NCBI GenBank assembly: GCA_963971535.1
Contig: OZ020589.1
Coordinates: 74,479,311-74,543,310, forward strand
Direction of reading: 5' to 3'
Source: Notolepis coatsorum
Lineage: Eukaryota > Chordata > Actinopteri > Aulopiformes > Paralepididae
Length of the DNA: 64,000 nt
Shown here: piece by piece, positions 32,226-43,010 of the stretch
Layout: the number at the start of each line of letters is the position of its first letter
Numbering within the stretch: the stretch's first letter is position 1
The notes under the pieces: model-generated
What the model was told of the DNA's origin: nothing
What the model saw: the letters and a program-made list of their open reading frames with translations, nothing else
Databases searched by the model: none
Translations under genes and position numbers: made by a program

Positions 32226-32704
32226 ATACAAGCTCTTTTGCTGGATGTTGCACACTTGCAATAATATTATATTGCAGCCCAGTTCGCGACAGCCGTCTGA
32301 GGCTAGATTTGGTCCCAATCAGTCGATCTGACTCCAAATGATAGAAGAATAGGGTCCAGGTTAAAACATACCAGATTTATCCTTTAAAGAGTGTAGTGGG
32401 TGTTTGAGATTGTATTAGTTCAGACATTTTTTATTATTCTTCTTAGGAGACAAGTTGTGTTTAAGGTTGACAGTTTTGTAAGACCTACTTCGATCGTTTG
32501 CCTGCACTCTGAGCCACACAGGAGTGTAGATTGTAAGCAACTAGATGTTTTGTTTGTGCTGTATTGTCCTGGCTTCCAGATTTGATAGAATTGTATGAAT
32601 GCTGATTCTTATTCTTGGACAGATGTCATCCCTACCCTAGGTAGATAAAACTGTGGTAGATAAAAATAGATAAAGTAGATAAAATTGGGCTTAGCTGTGT
32701 TGGT
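32226..32704. other. Anonymous sequence
   Basis: Nothing recognised apart from short direct repeats of GTAGATAAA at 32641-32685. Confidence 0.45.
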
Positions 32705-33540
32705 GTTGTTGATGGACATGACCGTACGGTTATGTATATAACCATAGTTATATGAGTATAGTGACGCTCAGCGTCATAGTGGCAATACTCTTCATGTCCA
32801 GTATTGAACTGAAATGGATAGTCTAACAAGACACCAGATACCATTCCTCCAAGCCGCCTGGGAGAACGACAAGAAGCCGCCTTTTTCACAGAAAGAAATA
32901 CGGACATGGGTCCCATACGACGCAGCTGAGGGAAAACAACACCTTGTCAACCATGCTCCATAAAAGAGGGGACGGGGAGAGACGAAAAACCATGACTCAA
33001 CAGACCATTACCGGCGAGGAGTCAGGGAACTCCCTAAACAATACCCTGTCAACCTGCTCCATAAAGGAGAGAATGGGGAACCCCCAGAGAGACTTCCCAC
33101 GTGAGCAATAGATTAAAAAGACATATTGCAACATTGAGCTATGTAACAATTGGATTAGGACTCTCCGAGGAGGAGGCTCTGAAACTCTGAGGAGGCTCCC
33201 TCACTGAAAGGGAGACTCTGAACTCACAGAGGAGGCTCAGAACTCCCTAAGGAGAAGACTCTGAAACACCCTGAGGAGGAGGCTCTGACCCAATACACAC
33301 ACTACCAGTAGGGAGCAGAGCAGAAGAACAAATGTCTCTACTGCGTTGCATCACCCACCAAGCTCAATACACATACAACAGAGCAGAACTTCTTTTTAAG
33401 TTCTACTCACCTTGACAATCTGAGGAGGAGGCTCTGATACTCTGAGGAGGCTCCCTCACTGGGAGGGAGGGTCTGAACTCACAGGAGGCTCTGAACTCCC
33501 TGAGGAGGAGGCTCTGAAAACTCCCTGTAACCAGTGGCGT
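32705..33540. repeat. Complex repeat region with palindrome and GGAGGCTCTGA arrays
   Basis: It starts with a palindromic GTGACGCTCAGCGTCAT (32761-32777) inside a 36 bp stretch (32767-32802) found inverted at 44876-44911. Two copies of a roughly 100 bp unit follow (AACACCTTGTCAACCATGCTCC at 32939 and a diverged AATACCCTGTCAACC at 33039), then irregular tandem units built on GAGGAGGCTCTGAA (33165-33290 and 33418-33530). No coding potential is seen. Confidence 0.6.
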
Positions 33541-33593
33541 CGCGTGGGTAAAATAACAGGGGAAGCCAAAAAAAATTATTTAAAAAAAATTAT

Positions 33594-33595
<2 letters not shown>

Positions 33596-33672
<77 letters not shown>
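33596..33672. repeat. (AT)n microsatellite
   Basis: About 38 AT units flanked by A- and T-runs. Confidence 0.97.
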
Positions 33673-33680
<8 letters not shown>

Positions 33681-33741
33681 TAAGTCAAGCAGTCACCATG
33701 TACACTAACTACAGTATGGCTCGGCGGCCAGTCAAACTTTC

Positions 33742-34132
33742 TTAACAGATTGCAGAATGGGTACAATACAGTACGGCTCAATACACACAATTGTATAAGG
33801 GGATGCAGACCAGAGAAAGACGTTTGTCTTGTTTACATCAGGGTCCCCCATTTTCAATTCATAGTGACATTTATGACATACAAGACATCATGACATCAAA
33901 TATACAGTACTGTTACCCATAGATCCTGACAGAGTATATACATATGATGGGGAGGGGACTGTACATTAGGAGGGGGTGGGTGGGTGGGAGAGAAATATAC
34001 ATATGGCCGGGAGAGAATATGACTGTCTATTAGACAAACGTGACAAGACAAACGTATTTCTCTGGTCTGCATCCCCTTAACAATTGTGTGTATTGAGCCG
34101 TACTGTATTGTACCCATTCTGCAATCTGTTAA
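33742..34132. repeat. Inverted pair of a LINE-tail-like repeat
   Basis: 33742-33832 and 34044-34132 are reverse complements of each other with few changes (blocks ACAGATTGCAGAATGGGTAC, ACGGCTCAATACACACAATTG and GGGGATGCAGACCAGAGAAA), separated by about 210 bp. The right arm ends in AATAAAG and an ATTC microsatellite (34141-34160), the usual end of a LINE, so the plus-strand copy is a 3' tail and the left arm is an inverted copy. Other copies lie at 11334 and 29462. Confidence 0.7.
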
Positions 34133-34140
34133 ATAAAGTT

Positions 34141-34160
34141 TTCATTCATTCATTCATTCA
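34141..34160. repeat. (ATTC)n tail
   Basis: Five units directly after the tail repeat's AATAAAG. Confidence 0.85.
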
Positions 34161-34962
34161 CGTGTCTGTTGCGCGGCGCGCCCAGCCATCAGAGCGCTCC
34201 TACTGTAAAATGCGGAAGCAGCCATTTCAGCCTCAGTTTTACTCGTTTATAAAAATTATTTAAAATGTTTATTAGCAACGCCGAGCTTTCAAACCCCGCC
34301 GCATCTGTGTGTGAAACCCTAATGGAACGCTGGGTACCTTTGACATTTATATCCGATATATTTTGGACCCACCGCTAGCTTTTAAGCAGTGCTTGATGGT
34401 GCACATTAACCTGGCTACTACGGAGGAATAAGTGACTGCGTATTCCAGCCCCTGGCTTGCATTGCAGTCATGAAAGGGTATACAAGCTTGCCTGATAACG
34501 TTAGTTAGTCAGTCAGGCTGCTCAGTGCTTACCTGGTCAATAATGTGGTCCTCCTCTTGCCAGATAGATTTGTTAAATCATAATATCCACAGTGGTGTGC
34601 TCTGCTGGTCCTCAGTAAATGTCCCGCCGGCGAAAATAAGTTGCTATTAAAGTGCTAAATGTTAGATACACTAATAGAGGATTCGAACGTGCCCGCTCTC
34701 TTAATAACATTTTCAATCAATTCCGCGAGGGGATGATGTTCAGACATGTTTGTAGTAGACTACTAGACTGAGTGACGCCAGACAGTTTTATACTACTAAT
34801 GGGATGTCACGTTAGGTAGTCAGGTGGAAACGTGAACTTCTGAGTGCCCCGCCTCCAGGGGGGAAAATATGCTGAGTGTTTTCCTCCCAGCTCCGTTTTA
34901 AACTTTTAGGGTGTCGCAGTCAGCTCGAATCTGATTGGCTAGGATCGGATTTGGACTCTATT
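34161..34962. other. Anonymous sequence
   Basis: Nothing recognised. The first part is CpG-rich (GCGCGGCGCGCCC near 34170). Confidence 0.45.
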
Positions 34963-37095
34963 CCCTTTGCCGCACGGTATGCTAGGTCGAGGGCCTTGAA
35001 GCGGATACGTGCAGCAATGGGGAGCCAGTGCAGGTCCCTAAGAAGTGGGGTGACATGGGCCGACTTCGGTAGGTTTGAGATCAGGCGGGCCGCTGCATTT
35101 TGAATGAGTTGAAGAGGCTTGGTGGCAGTGGCCGGGAGGCCAGCTAGCAGTGCGTTGCAGTAGTCGAGGCGGGAGATGACTCTTGATTGGACGAGGAGTT
35201 GGGTGGCTTCTTTTGTCAGGAAGGGGCGTATCCTTCTGACGTTGCTCAGGAGGAATCTGCAGGTTCTGGTTGTCGCTGCGATGTGAGCAGAGAAGTTCAA
35301 CTGGTCGTCAAGGACAACACCAAGGTTCTTGGCGGTCGGCGACGCGGACACAGCTGCATTCTTGACTGTGATGGAGAGGTCGGTCAGGGGGGAGGATTTG
35401 GCCGGCAGGTGGAGCAATTCTGTTTTGCTTAGGTTCAGTTTGAGGTGGTTGGTCGTCATCCAGGCGGAGATGTCGGACAGACAGGCAGAGATCCGCTCAG
35501 AGACGTGGATATCTGAGGGAGGGAAGGAGAGGAAGAGTTGAGTATCATCGGCATAACAATGATATGAGAAGCCATGAGACGTGATAATGTTACCCAGTGA
35601 TTTAGTGTAGAGGGAGAAGAGAAGGGGTCCTAGGACCGAGCCCTGGGGGACACCCGTCCGGAGGGGGTGGGTGGCCGACAGAGTCCCTCTCCATGACACT
35701 TGGTAGGAGCGGTCATTGAGGTATGATGTCAGCCATGTCAGCGCAGATCCAGCCACTCCCATTCCTGCGAGGGCCGCGAGGAGGATCTGATGGTTGACTG
35801 TGTCGAAGGCTGCAGATAGATCTAGGAGAATCAGGACAGAGGAGAGGCCTTTCGCTTTTGCTAAGTGAAGTGCCTCTGTGACCGCAATGAGGGCCGTTTC
35901 TGTGGAGTGGCCAGTCCGGAAGCCAGACTGATTGGGGTCTAGGAGGTCATTCTGTAAGAGATAAGCAGTAAGTTGGTTGGATACAGCACGTTCAAGTGTT
36001 TTAGAAAGGAAGGAGAGAAGAGAGACAGGGCGATAGTTGGCTATGACGGTGGGGTTCAGGGTTGGTTTTTTTATGAGGGGCGTGACTCTGGCTTGTTTTA
36101 GGGAGGTGGGGACCACCCCCGAGTTGAGTGAGGAGTTGATGGTTGCAGTTAGGAATGGGAGGATGTCCGGTGCTATGGTCTGGAGGAGTGGGGAGGGTAG
36201 CTGGTCCAGCTGGCATGTAGTCGGACGGTTCGACGTTACCAGTGTCAGGGTCTCGGCTTCTGTAATGGGAGAGAAAGATGACAGAGTGAAGGATGAGGTT
36301 CTCGATTCAGCGTTTGGAATGGGTGGGGGTTGGGAGAAGGAGCTGCGGATGTTCTCCACTTTTTCCTCAAAGAAGATCGCAAAGTCTTCGGCAGAAAAAG
36401 ATGAGGGAGGAGGAGGTGGGGGGGGGGAGTGAGGAGGGAGGACATGGTAGCATGCAGTTTGCGAAGATTCTTGGCAGAGGCCTCGATCCTATGGTGAAAG
36501 AAAGAAGCTTTGGCATTAGTAATGGTTTTGGAGAATGTTAACAAGAGGTTGTGATATGTGTCGATGTCAGCAGTGAGGCGTGACTTTCTATACTTCCTCT
36601 CAGCCGCTCTCAGGACCTGTCTTTGTTCTCTCACTGCATCCGTCAGCCATGGACTGGGTGGGGAACGGCGGGCAGGTTTCTCAACGAGGGGACAGAGCTT
36701 GTCGAAGGAGGTTGCAAGGGCTGAGAGGAGGGTGGAGGTTGCCATCTCTGTGGGGAGAGCAGAGAAGGTGTCACTCAAAGGTAGAGCGGATATTATGTCA
36801 GAGGAGAGGGTGGAGGGGGATAGGGAGGGCAGGTTGCGTCTGAGTGAGACGGTTTGAGTTGGGGTGAAGACTTTTCGGTTAAGCATGAGAGTTAGTGAGA
36901 AGGATATGAAGGAATGGTCAGATACATGTAGGGGAGTTACCGTGGTGTTAATGATGCTGGAGTTACGGGAAAATATGAGATCCAAGGAGTTGCCTGCTTT
37001 GTGGGTGGGAGGCATGGCAGTGGGAGTCAGGTCAAATTGTTGTAGGAGGGAGACCACTGGGACCGACTGAGATGATACGACTAGGTTGAACAGGT
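34963..37095 (-). pseudogene. L2-clade LINE ORF2 (partial endonuclease, reverse transcriptase), 3' end missing
   Basis: On the minus strand the frame from about 37090 gives the end of an APE endonuclease (GNSLDLIFSRN and VSDHSFISFSL) and a linker. A frame break at the 11-base G/C run near 36418-36428 moves to the frame 36359-34920, which holds a complete reverse transcriptase core: PVSLLSFLSKTLER (111-124), GFRTGHSTETAL (146-157), LDLSAAFD (179-186), TGVPQGSVLGPLLFSLY (235-251) and YADD (269-272). It continues into the conserved DYCNALLAGLPATATKPL region and stops matching after YRAAKG at 34963. The C-terminal tail and 3' UTR present in the copy at 42346-43010 are missing here, unlike the usual 5' truncation of LINEs. 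The active site is intact; the homopolymer break and truncation make it a pseudogene. Confidence 0.9.
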
Positions 37096-37249
37096 ACTGC
37101 CCTGTTAATATGTGAACACGCTACCTGTTTATTGTCATCACAGGCTGAGAGAAGGACTCACCCCTCGATCATATGTCACTAAGCATAGCTTTGCAGGGTT
37201 ATTAACCCAACTAGTTGTGAGCTCAACTACGTTAACTAACGTTACATAG

Positions 37250-37440
37250 GCGCCCAAGTGGCGAACCATGTAACACGCTGCGTCGCGGCACGGCCGACCC
37301 GGGTTCGATTCCCGGACCCGCCGTCATTTGCCGAATGTCTTCCCCCCACTCTGTCTCCCGCTCTTCCTCTCTCTCTCTCTCTCTCTACTGGACTGCCCAG
37401 TAGAAAAAAGCGATAAACGCTAAAAAAAAACTCCATAATT
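37250..37440 (+). mobile_element. tRNA-derived SINE
   Basis: The head reads GGCGCCCAAGTGGCGAAC as an A-box region and GGGTTCGATTCCCGG as a B box with a strong T-stem, ending ACCCGCC. A tRNA-unrelated body follows (CATTTGCCGAATGTC, then TCTGTCTCCC and a TC run) and an A-rich end (37424-37431). This arrangement matches a common fish SINE class. Plus orientation; internal Pol III promoter elements appear intact. Confidence 0.8.
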
Positions 37441-37460
37441 CCTGAATATCAGTGATAGGG

Positions 37461-37503
<43 letters not shown>

Positions 37504-37799
37504 ACGAACGTTACATAAACACACAATTTCTCATCACAACCAAACCAGTTCATTTTTACTCACGTAAAAAACAACGCCGATTTTCTAGGTAGAGAAAAAC
37601 TATACCAGCGACAAGACAATTCACACACAACACATGTCGTATCCCCAATGTAGTGAAGCAACATACGTTTTGGAAAAAAACATCGTTATTACAAAACATT
37701 TAGAAGGGAAGGAAGGAAGAGGCGTTAAGTGTCCAGAAGGACTCTTACCTACACCATGAGCGCAGGCTGAGAGGACTGCAAACACTGGTCTCCATGTTG
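37441..37799. other. Anonymous sequence with (TA)n
   Basis: A TA microsatellite at 37466-37498 followed by 300 bp of A-rich sequence with no gene recognised. Confidence 0.5.
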
Positions 37800-38212
37800 T
37801 GTATGTGTAAAGATGGCGCCGCTACGACCGGCTGCCTGTCCGTGCGCTCCGTCGAGACTGTGCTTACTTTTGTTAATATTTATAGTTTTAAGAGTTTTGT
37901 CTGTACCAACAGTAGGTGCATTTAATGTGTATGACCGTCAGTCACTTATAGACATTGGATTACGGGAAACCTACCGACTGGATTACTCTCTGGATCAGCT
38001 CTCTGAACCACAGCAATGGCCTGTTGAGATCTTGAGGACATCAGGACCAGATCTCGCCCCCAGGGACAAAGGAATCAGAAGGCGAGGGAAGAGAGCTGGA
38101 GTCCGTAATAGATTGAGAACCAGGCGACACCGAACGCCACTACCCAGTATATTGCTAGCCAATGTACAATCAATAGACAATAAACTAGATGACATCCGAG
38201 CAAGGATTCAAT
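37800..38212 (+). pseudogene. LINE 5' end: leader and start of ORF2 (CR1/L2-like)
   Basis: The frame from 37813 begins just after AAGATGGCG, a YY1-type motif often found at LINE 5' ends. It encodes a hydrophobic segment (LCLLLLIFIVLRVLSV), a linker with RRGKRAGVRNRLRTRRHRT and then LPSILLANVQSIDNKLDDIR, the usual N-terminus of a CR1/L2-type endonuclease. The match ends abruptly at about 38212, after which the other strand carries a BEL/Pao pol, so the rest of the LINE is missing. The frame continues to 38265 only by chance. Confidence 0.75.
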
Positions 38213-41200
38213 TCCCCTACGTTAGTGAAAGGGGGCTTGTCAGGTTCTATCCTGTCTGGAGGTAAGTTTGCCATCTTTTGTCCGAGGGTCTTGCCTTTGA
38301 CTTTTCTGCAGACCACACATCTTGACAAGAACTTCCTCACCATTAAGTTCGCTGAGGGGATCCAATACCTTTGACGCAAACGTGAGAGCATATAATTTCT
38401 TCCACAGTGTCCGATTTTCTCATGAGTGTCTCTCAGAATCAGTGTAGTGACGTGCGAATCCTTTGGGATGATGACCGGATGCTTCACATGCTCCGGCATA
38501 GCAGATGCGCAGAGACAGCCTCCGACCCTCAGAACTCCATCCTGGATCACTGGGTCAAGCTTTGTTAGATGACTGCTCTTCTTCACGTTGCTTCCTTTCT
38601 CCAGCATGAGTACTTCTTCAGGAAACTGCTGGGTTTGACTGAATCTGATGATCTCCATCTCAGCTCTCGTTAGACATTCAACTGTCAAGGTGCCCAGGTC
38701 TGGCGTCGACTTGCTGTCGTTCTGGTTGTCAGTTCGTGTTTGACCATCGGGATCTGTTTGTAGATCTGTCTTCTTCTTCCTACAGCACTGTAGCAGCATA
38801 TCCTTCAGTCGGAGAATCCAGGCGACGGCTCTTTTCAGCCTGTACCAGCTGGAATAGTGGTTTATCAGCTTGTTCACAGCATCTGTGTCTTCGACTGCGT
38901 GTGTAAGATGTACGTGTCTCACCTCGCTGTCGTTCTCTTCGAACTTCATCTCGGCAGGTCTGTCCGGCCATTGACTCTCTGGTTCTTGAAGGAAAGCTGG
39001 ACCATGAAACCAGCTAGGGCTCTCCATGAACTTGGTAGGTGTAAGCCCCCTGGAAGCACAGTCGGAAGGGTTGATTGAGGTATTGACATACTTCCATTGG
39101 TGCGCCTTCGTTGCATCTCTGATGGTGACGACACGGTTGTCAATGAAGGTCTTGAAACGCAGTGTTTCATTCTCTATATATTTCAACACGGTTGTGCTGT
39201 CAGTCCAGAATGTTGAGTCACGAAGGTCCATCTGGAGCTCTCGTCTCAACATCTTGTCAGTGTTCACGGCCACTACCGCTGCTGTCAATTCCATTTGTGG
39301 AAAAGTAGTTTGCTTTGTTGGAGCAACACAGGCTTGTCCCATCATGAAGGCGCAGTGAACCTGTCCATTGCTGCTTGTCAGTCTGAGGTAGGAGACTGTC
39401 CCGTATCCATTTTCGGACGCGTCAGAAAAGTGATGAAGCTGTGCTTATGCAACAGGTCCGAAGTCCACTGGTCTTACACATCTGGTCACACCCACTTCTG
39501 ACAGTTGGTGAAGCTCTTGCAGCCACGTGGTCCATTTTTGGGCAAACTTTTTAGGAATTTCGTCATCCCATGCAAGCCTTTCTTTGCACAGCTGCTGCAT
39601 GAGCATCTTCGCAGGGAGGATTGCTGGGGCAAGGAAACCCAGTGGGACGTAGATAGAACTGGTTACTGAAAGGATTCCTCATCTTGTGACGGGTCTGTCT
39701 TTAAGATTGATCCTGAACTTGAATGAGTCGGACTCGATGCACCACAACACTCCTAAGACCCTTTCCACAGGGAGAGCATCGTTGGTCAGATCCAGGTCTC
39801 TCAGTTCGTTTGCTCTTTTGTTGTCTGGGACAGACGCAAGCAGCCTGCGACTGTTACTTGTCCATTTGGTCACGTGAAAACCTCCATCGGCGCACAATGC
39901 GGTGAGGTCTGCTCGTAGGGCGATGGCTTGAGTTTCGTTGGAGATCGACTTTAGACAGTCGTCTACATAAAAGTTCTTGAGAACTGTATCTACAGCCTCA
40001 GGTGGAGACTTGCTCCTATTCTCTTGTGCTGTCCTCTGTAGAGCAAATGTGGCGCAGCTGGGTGAGGAGGTCGCACCGAAGAGGTGCACAACCATCTTGT
40101 ACTCAGCGATGTCCTGGGTGATGTCTCCCTCGGGCCATCACAGGAAGCGCAGGAGATCGGTGTCTTCATCAGGCACGCGCACTTGGTAGTACATCTTTTC
40201 GATGTCAGCCATCATGGCGACCGGCTCCTGTCTGAAGCGAGTCAACACTCCGACCAGGGTGTTCGTTAGGTCTGGTCCTTGTAGAAGCTCACTGTTCAAT
40301 GAGACTCCTCGGTAGCTGGCGGTGCAGTCAAACACCACACAGATCTTTTTCTTCTGCGGGTGGAAGACTCCGTGATGGGGAAGGTACCATACTTTCCCAT
40401 CCTGACGACTTAACAGTCTTGTTGGTACTTTCACTGCATATCCTGCGTTAAACATGTCACACATGAAGCTGGTGTACTTGGCATGGAACTCAGGATTCCT
40501 CTTCAGCTTGATCTTGAGGTTTAGTGCTCGTTGCATAGCAGCACTTCGATTGTTTGACATTTGGACACTCGCTCTCTTCAGCAGAAGATTTATGTAGTAA
40601 TGCCCATCCACATAGCGTGCAGAGCCTGACACAAAGTCCATGAAACGATGGTCCTCTTGTGACATCTCTAACTTGTCATCACAGTTTAGTTCGGGAAAGT
40701 CATGGTTATATTGCTGGAGAAGAAGCCGTTCTATACCCTCAGTCTCGACAGCAATTCTGTTCACTGCAGCACTTGATTGTTCACCGTCACTTGCTGTAGT
40801 GTCCGTTGGCTCTTCCAGTGGACCATTCGGAATCCACCCAAGAGCAGTCTTGACCGCATATGGTCCGTTTGCTTGGCTGTGGATCACTTTCCACGGCTCT
40901 AGCAGCTTGTGTTCTCTTGTTCCGATGAGAAGCTCCACTTCGTTGTGTGGCAACCTGACTTCGTTGAGGTACGGCCATTTGTCAACATCCTTTTGTTGTG
41001 GAACATTCTTCATGGAGACGGGGATGTTCCTCTGTGTGAACACTTTGGACAGTTCAATGAAGTTATTCTCCTCTAACCCACTAACTTCCAAGTCAGTGAG
41101 GATGTAACTCTCCACTCGCTTCTTTGCATTGATGGTGCTTAGCACTAGCTCTGTCTTTCTGCCTTGAATGTTCAATCGCTCTGCCAGTACAAAACGTCGC

Positions 41201-41240
41201 AGAGCTGCCTGGGTCCATGAATGTATAAACATCCACAGCT
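38213..41240 (-). pseudogene. BEL/Pao pol: protease, RT, RNase H, integrase zinc domain
   Basis: From 41232 downward the frame encodes the protease C-terminus (VELLIGTREHKLLEP), then RT: VWYLPHHGVFHPQKKKICVV, a SELLQGPDLTN block and VAMMADIEKMYYQVRV. In-frame stops follow at 40138 (after DLLRFL), at 39679 and near 39445; between them FYVDDCLKS (intact YVDD) and the KRANELRDLDLTNDALPVER region are clear. From 39345 the same frame gives RNase H (FPQMELTAAVV and STFWTDSTTVLKYI) and the integrase zinc region (HVTTLILRDTHEKIGHCGRNYMLS starting near 38440 and RCVVCRK). The frame then ends at the LINE junction. It carries three premature stops and no catalytic integrase. Confidence 0.9.
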
Positions 41241-42345
41241 CTGTTGCTTTTCTTGCTCTTTACTCTGACGGGCACTATGGCGAGCATGCAGTTGTCTCCG
41301 GCCCCAGTGCAGGCACTTAACACTTTGTTTTCTTCTGTACTGGCTGCGTTTCCTTGGGAGGCGGGTTCATCTTCTTTTGAGGCAACTTCTGTTGTCTTCT
41401 CCTTTGCACCTTTATCTTGCCTTGCAAAGTGTAGCATGCTGGGATGCTTCATGGAACATGTCATTTTCTTTTTACACTCCTTGCTAAGGTGGCCTTTCAC
41501 CAGGCAGCCGAAACAGAAGCCGTTCCTCTTCAGAAACTCCACTCTTTCCTTATGTGGTTTTTCTCTCAGTTTGCGACATTCTTCCAGGGTGTGACCTTTC
41601 TCACAGAACACACATGGCTTTGTAAAGGCAGGGTTGAAGGATGTAGCATCTTTTGACTTTGATGATTTGCCTTTTTCATCATCCACTTGTTCAGCACTGG
41701 TAGCGAAGCTGCTTCCCCCTTTAGCTTCTCTTTGATCTTTCTTTCCGTGCTGAGGTTTCTTTGTATCTTTCTTGTCAGCTGTTGCAGAGTCGAGATCTCC
41801 AAAGAGAGGGTCAGATGTGATCTTTGCTTGGCGATCTACGAAGCTCACCAGATCTGTAAACTTGGCTCGCCTCCGACGCCATTCTTGAAGGTCATATGCA
41901 TGAACTCTCCATCTCTCTCTCATCTTGAATGGCAGCTTAGCAACAACCGCCCTCATGGTCGTCGGATTGTCCATCTCTTCCATGTAATCGACATCTTCCA
42001 TAGCGTTGCGACAGCTCACAAGAAACACTGAAAAGGCACTGAGGGCTTCTTCTGACTTTATAAACGGCGACTTGCAAGCCTTGTTGATCAAAGCGTCGGC
42101 GATCTTCAGCGGGTCTCCGTAACGTTCGTGAAGCAGCCTCACTGCCTCTGCATATCCACGCGCTGCAGTCATATGGTGGCAGCTCTTCACAAGGTCCTGT
42201 GGTTCCCCTCTGGTGTACTGCTCTAAGAAGTACAGTTTGTCAGCGCTGCTGTCGGCTCGTGCATCAATAGCATGATTGAAAGCTCTCATAAAGGATCTGA
42301 ACTCTAATGGTTCTCCACTGAACACTGGCACGTCTCTTTGTGGCA
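41093..42345 (-). pseudogene. BEL/Pao Gag C-terminal half and protease start
   Basis: The minus frame begins in L2 sequence and enters BEL sequence at LPQRDVPVFSG. It shows the DUF1759-type Gag region (FMRAFNHAIDARADSSADKL, then LHERYGDPLKIADALI), zinc-knuckle-like CVFCEKGHTLEEC and CFGCLVKGHLSKEC, and the protease motif VYTFMDPGSSATF. A frameshift near 41190 separates it from pol. The protease motif reads DPGS. Confidence 0.85.
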
Positions 42346-43010
42346 AAGCGACTACTGCAATGCACTGCTCGCTGGCCTCCCGGCCACTGCCACTAAGCCT
42401 CTTCAACTCATTCAGAACGCAGCGGCCCGCCTGATCTCAAACCTACCGAAGTCGGCCCATGTCACCCCACTTCTTAGGGACCTGCACTGGCTCCCCATTG
42501 CTGCACGAATCCGCTTCAAGGCCCTCGACCTAGCATACCGAGCGGCAAAGGGAACCGCTCCCGCCTACCTCCGGTCAATGGTCTCTAACTACACACCCTC
42601 AAGACCCCTACGCTCTGCATCTTCTGGCCGCCTCAGACCTACTCCTATCCAAGCTCCGGGAGGGTCATCAAAGAGAAGTCGCCTATTCTCAGTCCTTGCC
42701 CCACAATGGTGGAATGAACTACCCACCCCAGTTAGGACAGCCGAATCACGTCCAATCTTTCGCCGTCGACTAAAGACGCACTTCTTCAACCATTATCTGA
42801 ATTAAAAAAAAAAAAAAAAAAAAAAAAATCTAACCCTAACTAACCGTACTGTCATGCACTTGTCCTAATAAACTAACCTACACTGTAGCACTCAACACTT
42901 TGATGAACATTGTTGCTCAGCTGATAGAGTTGTGCCCTTCCTGATGGCTTGTCGTACAGAACTTGTAAGTCGCTTTGGATAAAAGCGTCAGCTAAATGAC
43001 TAAATGTAAA
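42346..43010 (+). mobile_element. L2-clade LINE 3' end inserted in BEL gag
   Basis: The plus strand encodes the L2 ORF2 C-terminus from DYCNALLAGLPATATKPL to LKTHFFNHYLN (stop at 42803-42805). An A-run (42806-42828) and a 3' UTR follow, ending in the conserved tail GTCGCTTTGGATAAAAGCG then CAGCTAAATGACTAAATGTAA. This hairpin tail is the recognition structure of UnaL2-type LINEs and their SINEs. The overlapping protein segment is identical to that of the copy at 34963-37095, in the opposite orientation. It is 5'-truncated. No clear target duplication. Confidence 0.9.

Noticed and set aside
35187-36857. Several plus-strand frames of 70-130 codons
   Set aside because: Antisense shadows of the L2 reverse transcriptase, which has clear family motifs on the minus strand.
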